Below are positions 42,746-52,400 of a stretch of 64,000 bases of DNA, one piece after another. The notes under the pieces are model-generated. The model saw only the letters and a list, made by a program, of their open reading frames with translations, did not search any database and was not told the DNA's origin. Both the position numbers and the translations under genes were made by a program. This stretch comes from Arenibacter algicola (GTDB taxonomy: Bacteria > Bacteroidota > Bacteroidia > Flavobacteriales > Flavobacteriaceae), in the NCBI RefSeq assembly GCF_018860365.1, contig NZ_JAHKPO010000014.1, forward strand, positions 434,001-498,000, read 5' to 3'. Positions within the stretch are counted from its first letter, which is position 1. Each line of letters opens with the position of its first letter.

Positions 42746-45133
42746 ATGGCAAAAAAGGTAAAAAAACCAAAGTCAACACCCACTAAAAAAGGCTTTTCCT
42801 TAAAACTATCGCAACAGAACAAAATTATTTTTGGGGGGTTGTTAATGCTTTTAAGTATAGCGCTGTTCTTTTCTTTTGTCTCCTTTTATTTTACCTGGCA
42901 AGACGATCAAAGCTTACTGACAGAATTTGCAAACAGGAATGAACAGGCTAGAAATTTATTGAACAAATTTGGAGCCAACGTAAGTCATTTTGTGCTCTAT
43001 AAAGGATTTGGTGTTTCTTCAATCATATTTACTTTTCTACTTTTTACAACTGGGCTGTACATGTTTTTGAGCATGCAGAAACAAGGGCTGCTCCGAAAAT
43101 GGATATGGGGCTTGGTATTTATAATCTGGTTCTCTGTTGCCCTGGGCTTCTTTGCATCTGGAAAACCGTTGTTAGGTGGTATGGTCGGGTACGAGATGAA
43201 CGATTTTCTTCAGGATTATGGAGGGAAAGTCGGGGTCTTTCTTTTATTACTTTTTGGTTTGATCGTTATTTTGGTAAGGTTGTTCCAATTTTCACCGGAC
43301 AAGGCAGTTGCTTATATAAACGACAAAGGAAAATCTTTGGCTACCGAATTTAAAAACGGTAAGGCTGCCAAGGTTGATAACAGTGACAGGGAGAACGATA
43401 TTTTATTTACGGAGGAAGATGAAAAGGAAGAAACCCCAGTGGTAATAGACACCTACACCCATAAGAAAGATATCCCCGTTTTGGCAAAAGAGGACAATGA
43501 CGAGGAGTTTGAAGTAAAGGTGGGTCCAGAAGAGGATACTATTGCCATGGAAGTGGAAAAAATTAAGGAAGAGAAAGAGGAATCGGACAATATTTCGGAT
43601 AAGTTGGTGGAGGATTTCGGTGAATTTGACCCTACATTGGAATTGGGCAATTTTAAGTTTCCCCCATTGGATCTTTTGGATCAGCATGGTGCCACGGGTG
43701 GTATTACCATCAACCAGGAGGAGCTGGAGGAGAATAAGAATAAAATTGTTGAGACCCTAAAGAACTATAAAATTGGTATTGCTCAGATTAAGGCTACCAT
43801 TGGTCCCACGGTTACACTATATGAGATTGTACCTGACGCCGGGGTGCGAATTTCAAAAATAAAAAATCTTGAGGATGATATAGCCCTGTCCTTGGCGGCA
43901 CTTGGCATTAGGATTATTGCTCCTATACCCGGAAAGGGAACCATTGGTATAGAAGTACCCAATAAAAATGCCACTATCGTATCCATGCGTTCCGTTATCG
44001 CCTCCAGTAAATTTCAGAAGGCGGAAATGCAATTGCCCATTGCTTTTGGAAAAACCATTAGCAATGAAACTTTTGTAGTAGATTTGGCTAAAATGCCCCA
44101 TTTATTGATGGCAGGAGCCACTGGACAAGGGAAATCTGTTGGTCTAAATGCAGTATTGACCTCTTTGCTCTATAAAAAGCATCCAGCAGAGGTTAAGTTT
44201 GTTCTTATAGATCCCAAAAAGGTGGAACTTACGCTATTCAATAAGATTGAAAGGCATTATCTGGCCAAGTTACCTGATTCCGAAGAAGCTATTATTACGG
44301 ATAATAATAAGGTAATCAACACCTTAAATTCGCTTTGTATAGAAATGGACAACCGTTACGAGTTGTTAAAGGTGGCCATGGTTCGTAATATAAAGGAGTA
44401 CAACGCCAAGTTTAAGGCGCGGAAACTGAACCCCAATGATGGGCACATGTTCTTACCTTATATAGTGTTGGTCATAGACGAGTTTGCCGATCTGATCATG
44501 ACCGCCGGTAAGGAAGTGGAAACCCCTATTGCCAGATTGGCACAATTGGCCAGGGCTATTGGGATTCACTTGATCATTGCAACCCAGAGACCTTCGGTTA
44601 ATGTAATTACAGGGATTATAAAAGCCAACTTCCCAGCTAGGATAGCTTTTAGGGTTACCTCAAAAATAGATTCGAGGACCATTCTGGATACCCAAGGTGC
44701 CGATCAATTGATTGGTCGTGGGGATATGTTATTTACACAGGGCAATGATGTTACCAGAATTCAGTGTGCTTTTGTGGATACCCCAGAGGTTGCTAAGATT
44801 ACTGAATTTATAGGTTCGCAAAGGGCTTATCCAGATGCGCATTTACTTCCGGAATACTCAGGAAATGATGATTCTGGCACAAGTATTGATTATAATATAT
44901 CTGACCGTGATGCCATGTTCAGGGAAGCGGCAGAAGTAATTGTAATAGCACAACAGGGTTCGGCCTCCTTGATACAGCGAAAGTTGAAATTGGGATACAA
45001 TAGGGCCGGGAGAATTATAGATCAGTTGGAAGCGGCAGGTATTGTTGGTCCTTTTGAAGGTAGTAAGGCTCGTCAGGTATTGGTACCTGATATTTATGCC
45101 TTGGATCAACTTTTAAGCAATGAAAGTGCATAG
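42746..45133 (+). CDS. ftsK: DNA translocase FtsK
   Basis: FtsK moves chromosome ends through the closing septum and activates XerCD dimer resolution. The 795-residue protein has four N-terminal membrane helices (to about residue 180), an acidic linker (to about 300), a RecA-like motor with Walker A GATGQGKSV near residue 460 and Walker B VLVIDEFADLIM near 575, and a C-terminal gamma winged helix (QQGSASLIQRKLKLGYNRAGRI) that reads KOPS sites. The linker is short compared with gammaproteobacterial FtsK, as usual in Bacteroidota. lolA follows 31 bp later. Confidence 0.96.
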   Translation: MAKKVKKPKSTPTKKGFSLKLSQQNKIIFGGLLMLLSIALFFSFVSFYFTWQDDQSLLTEFANRNEQARNLLNKFGANVSHFVLYKGFGVSSIIFTFLLFTTGLYMFLSMQKQGLLRKWIWGLVFIIWFSVALGFFASGKPLLGGMVGYEMNDFLQDYGGKVGVFLLLLFGLIVILVRLFQFSPDKAVAYINDKGKSLATEFKNGKAAKVDNSDRENDILFTEEDEKEETPVVIDTYTHKKDIPVLAKEDNDEEFEVKVGPEEDTIAMEVEKIKEEKEESDNISDKLVEDFGEFDPTLELGNFKFPPLDLLDQHGATGGITINQEELEENKNKIVETLKNYKIGIAQIKATIGPTVTLYEIVPDAGVRISKIKNLEDDIALSLAALGIRIIAPIPGKGTIGIEVPNKNATIVSMRSVIASSKFQKAEMQLPIAFGKTISNETFVVDLAKMPHLLMAGATGQGKSVGLNAVLTSLLYKKHPAEVKFVLIDPKKVELTLFNKIERHYLAKLPDSEEAIITDNNKVINTLNSLCIEMDNRYELLKVAMVRNIKEYNAKFKARKLNPNDGHMFLPYIVLVIDEFADLIMTAGKEVETPIARLAQLARAIGIHLIIATQRPSVNVITGIIKANFPARIAFRVTSKIDSRTILDTQGADQLIGRGDMLFTQGNDVTRIQCAFVDTPEVAKITEFIGSQRAYPDAHLLPEYSGNDDSGTSIDYNISDRDAMFREAAEVIVIAQQGSASLIQRKLKLGYNRAGRIIDQLEAAGIVGPFEGSKARQVLVPDIYALDQLLSNESA

Positions 45134-45164
45134 AAGGCACCGTTAAAATTTTAAATAAAAGAAA

Positions 45165-45809
45165 ATGAAAATTAAATTATCTATTATATTATTGGTATTA
45201 ACTACTTCAGTATCTATGGCCCAAAACTCTGCGAAGGCCAAAACTTTGTTGGATGAAGTATATAATAAGGTAAAAAGTTACGACAATATTTTTGTAGACT
45301 TTAAATATAGTCTTAATAACGAGGAGGCCAACATAAACACCGAAACAAGAGGGGATGTAACTATGCAGGGTGATAAGTATTTATTCAATTATTTGGGCTC
45401 CAAGCAAATATATGATGGGAAAAAGGTTTATACCGTTGTTCCAGAAAATGAAGAGGTGACCATTGAAGAAAAATTGGATGATGAAAACACCATTACGCCA
45501 TCTAAAATGCTTACCTTCTACAAGCAGGGACATAACTATGACTGGGATATTCTGCAAAATATCCAAGGAAGAAAAATACAGTTTGTGAAGTTGACACCCA
45601 TCGATACCAATTCAGAAATCAAATCTATTCTGTTGGGCATAGATGTGGAGACCAAGCATATCTACAAGCTTATTGAAACGGGGAAGAACGGTACAAAAAC
45701 AACCATTACTGTTAATTCTTTTAAAATAGACCAGCCCTTGTCCAAAACCTTATTTACTTTTGACGAGAACAAGTATAAAAATGATGGGTACTACATCATA
45801 AGAAATTAG
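45165..45809 (+). CDS. lolA: LolA-like outer-membrane lipoprotein carrier
   Basis: This 214-residue periplasmic chaperone has a signal peptide (LSIILLVLTTSVSMAQ) and an open beta-barrel fold characteristic of LolA: a YDNIFVDFKYSLNNEEANI strand pair, RGDVTMQGDKYLFNY and DGKKVYTVVPENEEV. It carries lipoproteins across the periplasm, and this window alone encodes many. It sits between ftsK and an lptF/G permease, a conserved flavobacterial order, with 3 bp to the next start. Confidence 0.88.
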   Translation: MKIKLSIILLVLTTSVSMAQNSAKAKTLLDEVYNKVKSYDNIFVDFKYSLNNEEANINTETRGDVTMQGDKYLFNYLGSKQIYDGKKVYTVVPENEEVTIEEKLDDENTITPSKMLTFYKQGHNYDWDILQNIQGRKIQFVKLTPIDTNSEIKSILLGIDVETKHIYKLIETGKNGTKTTITVNSFKIDQPLSKTLFTFDENKYKNDGYYIIRN

Positions 45810-45812
45810 ACA

Positions 45813-47297
45813 TTGAGAATTCTAGACCGATATATATTATCGAGGTTCCTCTTTAATTTTTTCAGTTCGTTCGTAATACTGATGTTTATCTTCGTATTTC
45901 AAACGATCTGGTTGTTTATTGATGATTTTGCGGGAAAGGGATTGGATATTTTCATAATTGGAAAATTCCTGTTTTACCTTATGCCCAATCTAATGGAACG
46001 GGTAATTCCCTTGACGGTATTGCTTTCTTCCATACTTACCTTTGGTTCCTTTGCGGAGAATTATGAATTTGCGGCCATGAAGGCCTCTGGTATTTCCTTA
46101 CAGAGGGCCATGTTGCCCCTCATTGTTTTTGTTACGTTTTTAGGGGGGGTCACTTTTTATTTTGCCAATAATATTATTCCAATTTCAGAACAAAAAATAT
46201 ACAATTTAAGAAGGAATATTGCCAAGGTTAAACCCGCGGCGATTATTTCGGAGGGAGTTTTTAGTGATTTGGAAGGTACGGAAATGAACATGAAGGTAGA
46301 CCGTAAATATGGGGAAAATGATCGATTCTTGGAAAATGTCATTATCCATGAAAAATCCAAAACAAAGGTCAATACCACTGTTATCAAGGCCAAATCAGGA
46401 GAGCTTATTAGTAGTGAGGAATCGGACATTCTGCAGTTGGTATTAAAGGATGGGCATTATTACTGGGACGTGACCACTAAAAATAACAAGGAGAAGAAGA
46501 AAAATCCTTTTACCAAGGCCAATTTTAAGACTTATACCATAAACAAGGATCTTTCGGACCTTAACGACGTAGATTTGGATGAGGAGCGGGATGTAAGTAC
46601 GGATAAGATGAAAAATATTTCCCGCTTAACCAAGGATATAGATTCCCTAAAAGAGGACAATGTAAAATTGGTAACTGCTTTTTCTAAGAATATCGTTGGA
46701 AGAATGGGTGCTTTCGTGCCCTTGAAAAAGCCCGATTCTTTAAGCCAAGTTAATATTGACAAGAAAAAGAAAGAAATGGATTCTTTGGGTACCAAGAAGG
46801 ATACCGATAGTATATTGGCCCTCTTTCCTTCCTGGCACCAGACACAGATATTAAGTTCTGCAAAAAGTGCCACTTCCAATATTATAACAAGTATTCAGGG
46901 AAAGAAAAATGAGCTTCAAATAAAGTATAAGATATATCGTCTTCACATTTTATCGCTCCACAAAAAATATGCATTGGCATTATCCTGTATTATTTTGTTC
47001 TTTGTTGGGGCCCCATTGGGTGCCATTATAAGAAAAGGAGGTTTAGGTTTGCCTATGGTTATCGCAATTGTTCTATTCCTAACCTATTACTTTATAGGTG
47101 TATTTGCCGGGAATTATGCCAAGGAGGGGAATATTAATCCTATTATAGGTGCATGGCTATCTACATTTATAATGTTACCTTTAGGTGTTTTTCTAACCAG
47201 AAGGGCAACGGCAGACAAAGGATTAATGTCCTTTGGGAGTATTTTGGATTATTTTAAGGGCGTATTTAAGAAGAAAGATAAAATTGCAGTGACATGA
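45813..47297 (+). CDS. LptF/LptG family permease
   Basis: This 494-residue inner-membrane subunit of the lipopolysaccharide export ABC transporter has three helices at each end (residues 10-120 and about 385-475) around a periplasmic beta-jellyroll, the LptF/G layout. The start is TTG at 45813. LDRYILSRFLFNF is the usual family N-terminus and no in-frame ATG is better placed. It begins 3 bp after the lolA stop and overlaps ribB by 4 bp. Whether it is LptF or LptG cannot be told. An insert of charged repeats (KKKNPF to KEMDSLG, about residues 220-330) is longer than in E. coli. Confidence 0.88.
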   Translation: MRILDRYILSRFLFNFFSSFVILMFIFVFQTIWLFIDDFAGKGLDIFIIGKFLFYLMPNLMERVIPLTVLLSSILTFGSFAENYEFAAMKASGISLQRAMLPLIVFVTFLGGVTFYFANNIIPISEQKIYNLRRNIAKVKPAAIISEGVFSDLEGTEMNMKVDRKYGENDRFLENVIIHEKSKTKVNTTVIKAKSGELISSEESDILQLVLKDGHYYWDVTTKNNKEKKKNPFTKANFKTYTINKDLSDLNDVDLDEERDVSTDKMKNISRLTKDIDSLKEDNVKLVTAFSKNIVGRMGAFVPLKKPDSLSQVNIDKKKKEMDSLGTKKDTDSILALFPSWHQTQILSSAKSATSNIITSIQGKKNELQIKYKIYRLHILSLHKKYALALSCIILFFVGAPLGAIIRKGGLGLPMVIAIVLFLTYYFIGVFAGNYAKEGNINPIIGAWLSTFIMLPLGVFLTRRATADKGLMSFGSILDYFKGVFKKKDKIAVT

Positions 47298-48436
47298 CAA
47301 CAAAAGTTGAAAAGGCTATTACGCTAAATACCATTGAGGAAGCTATTGAGGATATAAGGCAAGGCAAGGTAATTATTGTAGTGGATGATGAAAATAGGGA
47401 AAATGAAGGGGATTTCTTGGCAGCTGCAGAATTGGCCACTCCAGAATTGATCAACTTTATGGCTACCCATGGTAGAGGGTTGATCTGTGCACCGCTCACG
47501 GAAGGTAGATGTAAGGAATTGGGTCTTCACATGATGGTCCATAACAATACTGATCCTATGGAAACCGCCTTCACCGTTTCTGTAGATTTAAGGGGTCATG
47601 GTGTTACCACAGGTATTTCTGCCGCAGATCGTGCAAGTACCGTTAAGGCGCTGACAGATATAAGTATTAAGGCCCATGATTTGGGAAGGCCGGGGCATAT
47701 ATTTCCCCTTGTAGCCAAAGAAGGTGGTGTATTAAGAAGAACGGGACATACCGAAGCGGCCATTGATTTTGCCCGTTTGGCCGGACTAAAACCTGCCGGG
47801 GTCATCGTTGAGATCATGAACGAGGATGGATCTATGGCCAGATTGCCCCAATTGGTAAAAGTAGCCAAGACATTTGATCTAAAAATTGTGTCTATCGAAG
47901 CCTTGATAGCCTATCGTATGGAACATGATAGCCTGATCCGTAAAAAGGAAGATTTTAATATTGTTACCAGGTTTGGCGAATTTAGACTGAGGGCATACCA
48001 ACAGACCACCAATAATCAAGTTCATATAGCTTTGACCAAGGGAACCTGGAAAAAAGATGAAAAGGTGCTTACCCGTATAAATTCTACTTTGATCAACAAT
48101 GACATATTAGGCACCCTAACCAACAATCCGGACAAAAAATTGGAGGACATGTTCAATGCCATCAATGAAGAAGGCAAAGGGGCAATAGTCTTTATAAATC
48201 AGGAAACCGAATCTTTGAACCTTTTGGGCCGATTGGGGGAACTGAAGGAGTTGCAAAAACAAGGAATATACAAGGCCCCTAAAGTGGATATGGACGCCAA
48301 GGATTTTGGCGTTGGTGCCCAAATTTTGCACGATTTGGATATTGCCAAAATAAGGCTGTTATCCAATTCTACCCAAACTAAAAGAGTAGGGCTTGTAGGA
48401 TACGGACTGGAAATTGTGGATTACGTAACGTATTAA
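47294..48436 (+). CDS. ribB: 3,4-dihydroxy-2-butanone-4-phosphate synthase with degenerate GTP-cyclohydrolase II domain
   Basis: This 380-residue riboflavin-pathway protein has an N-terminal domain (residues 1-205) that is a full DHBP synthase with the Mg/catalytic motif DDENRENEGDF at 31-41 and HGRGLIC. The C-terminal half aligns with GTP cyclohydrolase II in shape (FNIVTRFGEFRLRAY) but lacks the zinc cysteines and the Arg-Asp-Cys block of RibA: where SECLTGDVFGSxRCDCG is expected it reads INNDILGTLTNNPDKK. It should therefore make only the butanone phosphate, with a separate RibA elsewhere. It overlaps the lpt permease by 4 bp and is followed by a terminator. Confidence 0.92.
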   Translation: MTTKVEKAITLNTIEEAIEDIRQGKVIIVVDDENRENEGDFLAAAELATPELINFMATHGRGLICAPLTEGRCKELGLHMMVHNNTDPMETAFTVSVDLRGHGVTTGISAADRASTVKALTDISIKAHDLGRPGHIFPLVAKEGGVLRRTGHTEAAIDFARLAGLKPAGVIVEIMNEDGSMARLPQLVKVAKTFDLKIVSIEALIAYRMEHDSLIRKKEDFNIVTRFGEFRLRAYQQTTNNQVHIALTKGTWKKDEKVLTRINSTLINNDILGTLTNNPDKKLEDMFNAINEEGKGAIVFINQETESLNLLGRLGELKELQKQGIYKAPKVDMDAKDFGVGAQILHDLDIAKIRLLSNSTQTKRVGLVGYGLEIVDYVTY

Positions 48437-48461
48437 TAAGGACGATTAAATCTTAAATATT

Positions 48462-48495
48462 AAATGCCGAAGGATCAATTTCCTTCGGCATTTTA
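48462..48495. terminator. Bidirectional terminator between ribB and DUF1080
   Basis: AAATGCCGAAGGA pairs with TCCTTCGGCATTT across a 6-base loop, with T-runs to the right and A-runs to the left. It ends both the ftsK-ribB run and the polysaccharide locus. Confidence 0.88.
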
Positions 48496-48518
48496 TTTTA
48501 GCTCAAGGTAGTCCAGAC

Positions 48519-49307
48519 TTACAAGGGTCTTACCCAGATGTTCTTGAATTGTGTTTTGTTGCCGTGGTCCTGAAGAGAAAGTACATCGTCCCCATGGGCA
48601 GATGGGTAATCATGCAAACCAATATAATAGGTGTTACCACTAATCTCTACGTTATTTTGTATTAGAACACCGTTGTGCAGCACGGTAATCTTTGCCTTGG
48701 CATCCAAGCGGCCATCTTTTTTAAATCTTGGGGCTGTATAGATTACGTCGTAAGTGTTCCATTCCAATGGACGGCGCATGGCATTTACCAAGGGTGCATG
48801 ATCTTTATATATACTGCCGGCCTGTCCGTTTCTATAGGTACGATTATTGTATGAATCCAATATTTGCAATTCATATCTGTTCTGCAAAAATAATCCGCTA
48901 TTGCCTCTACCCTGGCTTGAACCTTCAACCACATCCGGAGCGCTAAATTCTATATGGACCTGGCAATCACCAAATTTCATCCTGGTACTTATACCTCCAG
49001 AACCTGGTACCACTTCCATATAGTCGTTGTCTACAATTTTCCAGGGAGCTGGTTGGGTATTGTCCTTTTGTTTTACCCATTGATCCAAGTTTGTGCCATC
49101 AAATAAAATAATAGCATCCGAAGGGGCATCTCCCAATGTTTTTGCCGGGGTCACTACGCTTACTTCTGGCTCCCATATTTCCGTCATTTCTGCCTTCATG
49201 GGCATAGGAGAAACCTCAGGAGGAGTACTAATATGTTTGTTTTGTGCACCTATTTGGAATGAAAAAGCAATAGAAAATAGGAAAAGGAAAATAGTCTTGG
49301 AATTCAT
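48519..49307 (-). CDS. DUF1080 (3-keto-disaccharide hydrolase) family secreted protein
   Basis: This 262-residue exported protein has a signal peptide (FLFLFSIAFSFQIGAQ) and a concanavalin-like jellyroll: AIILFDGTNLDQW near residue 65, QVHIEFSAP, GRGNSGLFLQNRYELQILDSY and IYKDHAPLVNAMRRPLEWNTYDV. Members hydrolyse 3-keto-glucosides or bind carbohydrate. It is the last gene on the strand of the polysaccharide locus, 139 bp after the hybrid sensor, and may belong to it or be independent. Confidence 0.88.
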   Translation of the reverse strand: MNSKTIFLFLFSIAFSFQIGAQNKHISTPPEVSPMPMKAEMTEIWEPEVSVVTPAKTLGDAPSDAIILFDGTNLDQWVKQKDNTQPAPWKIVDNDYMEVVPGSGGISTRMKFGDCQVHIEFSAPDVVEGSSQGRGNSGLFLQNRYELQILDSYNNRTYRNGQAGSIYKDHAPLVNAMRRPLEWNTYDVIYTAPRFKKDGRLDAKAKITVLHNGVLIQNNVEISGNTYYIGLHDYPSAHGDDVLSLQDHGNKTQFKNIWVRPL

Positions 49308-49446
49308 ATTACTAATGGATTTAAACGTAAATTATTTGAGGACTAAATATAGCAATATTACTTAAACTTATCCCAGAGTTTAGATATGTTTCTGTTATGG
49401 AAGGGAATTATCTGGAAACTCGGCACTGTGTAAATATTTGACAACT

Positions 49447-52400
49447 TTACTTGATGAGATTACTTGGAGGGTAACCAAATTGCTTTTTAAAACATCTACT
49501 AAAATACAAAGGATCGTTAAATCCGACCAGGACAGTTACCTCACTGACATTATACCTTTTGGTATTTAGCAAATGTGCCGCCTTTTTAAGCCTAATGGTT
49601 CTAATAAATTCATTTGGAGCCAAATCTGTTATCTCCTTAATTTTTCTGTATAATTTGGAAGAGCTCATGCCTAATTCATGACACAAAAAGGAGGTGTTAA
49701 GCTCCAGGTTACCCATATCATCTTCGATCAATTGTGTGAGTTTCTCCATAAAAAGTTCATCAGCGGGCGAGTGTGTCAAAGTGGTAACCTCACTTTCCAC
49801 TTCCCCTGAAAATTTATTTTTCAGCTCCATACGTGATTTGATGATGTTCTCAATTCTCGTTTTTAGCAAGGAAGGTTCAAAGGGCTTTACCAAATACCCA
49901 TCGGCACCACTACTATAACCTCGAATTTTATCATCACTATCCGAAAGTGCTGTCAATAAAATAACAGGGACATGACTTATATCGTCATCGTTCTTTAAAA
50001 TTTTACAGAATTCCAGCCCATCCATTTCTGGCATCATAATATCGGCTATGCATAGTACGGGTTTTACTTTTCTACATTGATCAAGGCCCACTTTACCATT
50101 TTCCGCTTCAAAAACCTTGTAATGGTCCGAAAGGTACTCCACTAAATAATTTCGCAATTCAACATTGTCCTCAATAATTAGTATCCTTTCTTTTAGGTGG
50201 GTACTTTGAATTATCTTTTTAGCTGTTATTAGTTGAGGGGATTCCTCAGGAGTATCGGGCTTTACCACCTCAAAAATTTCATCGTCTGAATAGGCTTTCT
50301 TGGAAATTGGAATTTTTAATGTGAAAGTACTTCCTTTTTCCAACTCACTCACTACCTCTATAGTTCCTTTATGCAATTCCACCAATGCCTTTACCAGGGA
50401 CAAACCAATACCGGATCCGGTATTATTTTCCTTACTATTGGAGGCTTGAAAAAATCTTGAAAATATCTTTGCTTGACTCTCTTTAGGGATACCAATACCA
50501 TCGTCGCTAACTTCAACAATTAATTGTTGCCCGTTGTTCTCCTGACGCGTATTTACAAATAGGTCTACGTGTCCATATTTGTGGGTAAATTTCAATGCAT
50601 TGGACAGCAAATTGTACAGTATCTTATCATACTTGTCCCAGTCTAAATAACCTTCTATATCTTGATTGTCGCAGACAATATTAAAGTTGATTTTCTTATC
50701 ATCTGCCAGTTCTTGAAAAGATCTAAAGGTATTGGTAGTTCGTTGAAAAATATTGGTTTTAGTGACTTTCAACTGTAATTCGCCCGATTGTGCCCTACGA
50801 AAATCCAGTACTTGATTCACAAGATTTAAAAGTCTGTTGGCATTTTGGTGGATTAGATTGAACCTGCTTTGTTGGAATTGGTTGCCAGATTCTTTTCCCT
50901 CCTCTATCAATTGTTTTGCGGGGCCTAATATAAGGGTCAAAGGGGTTCTCAACTCGTGCGATATATTGGTGAAAAATTTAAGTTTTTCATTGTTTAGTTT
51001 TTCATCTCGCTCCCTTTTTACCTTTTCCAACAACAGCTCTTGTTTTAGAATTAGTCTTGCCTTAATTTGTTTTCTAACAAAATAGAACACTACAGAAATA
51101 ACTAATAAATCCAGTAAGAGTGCTTTATAGGTTAACCAGAATGGAGGAAGTATTTCTATGTCATAGGTAGAAACGGGACTCCAGATACCATGACTGTTCA
51201 TTGCTTTTACTTCAAAAACATAATCTCCAAAAAAAAGATTGGTATATTGTACGGTGCGTTGTCTAATGTCTACTGTGGTCCATTGATTATCAAAACCCAG
51301 TAGTCTATAGCTGTATTTATTGAAACGTTCATTAGTATAGGATGGATGTGAGAAGGTTAGGGAAAAATTTTTGTTATCATGTTCAAGTATCAATGTCCGC
51401 CCATTGTTAATATCCTCTTTAAGAACTAATTGATTATTTAGCACATCTCCTATCTCTATTTCATTATTCTGTATTCGAATATTGGTAATTACTGGCGGAG
51501 GCGACTTGTCGTTGTCCTTTAGGTTTTTTGGAGAAAAGCTTATAATTCCGTCTTTACCTGCCAGATACATGCGGTCATCGCTAGCGTAATAAAAACCTCT
51601 TGAACTAAAAATATCCAATCTATTTCCACTATCCGTATAGTACATGTTTAGTTCCTTCGAAACCGTATTGTACCTGGCCAAACGGTTATTATTCATGTTT
51701 AGCCACAAATTGCCAATATTGTCCGTTACAGCATTCGTTATCCAGGTACCATTTAAATCTTTGGGTTCTATTACAGGTATAAAATCATCCAAACTTGGAT
51801 CGTAGTGGTCCAGGCCTTTTCTAGTGGCCGCCCAAATGTTACCTGAAGGGTCTATTACTAGGTCACTTACGTTTCCATGGGACAAGCCTGTTTTACCTCC
51901 TAATTTTGGATTGTAAGCTTTAGCCTTATTGGTTAGGGGATCATATTTTAAGATTCCTGTCTGCGTAGCGTACCAAAGGGTCCCGAGAGAGTCTACAGCA
52001 ATCTGGTTTATTTCGCGGGAAGAGAGAAGCACACCCTCGGACTTTTCAGGTTGGTTTTGTTCAGTATTTAGAATAATAGAGCCCTCTCCATGCGAGCCAA
52101 TAGCCAAGTTGTTGTTTCCAAGGTTGGCAAATGCCAATATAGGGTTGGGGCCAAAACCAATGTCAATGACTTCGGAAGTGTTGGCTGGATAATCGTAGAT
52201 CAATATTTTCCCGTTCCAAAGTCCGCAGTAGAATATTTTTCCATTTATAGAATATATACTGGCAATGTCATGGTTAATTTGGTATAATGGTAGAACACTT
52301 TGGCAGGAAGAACAGGAATTGTCATCTTGGACAATAAATAACCCGTTGTGCCTAGTAGCCACAATAACATTATCGTCAAAAGTTTTGGAAAAGCCACGTA

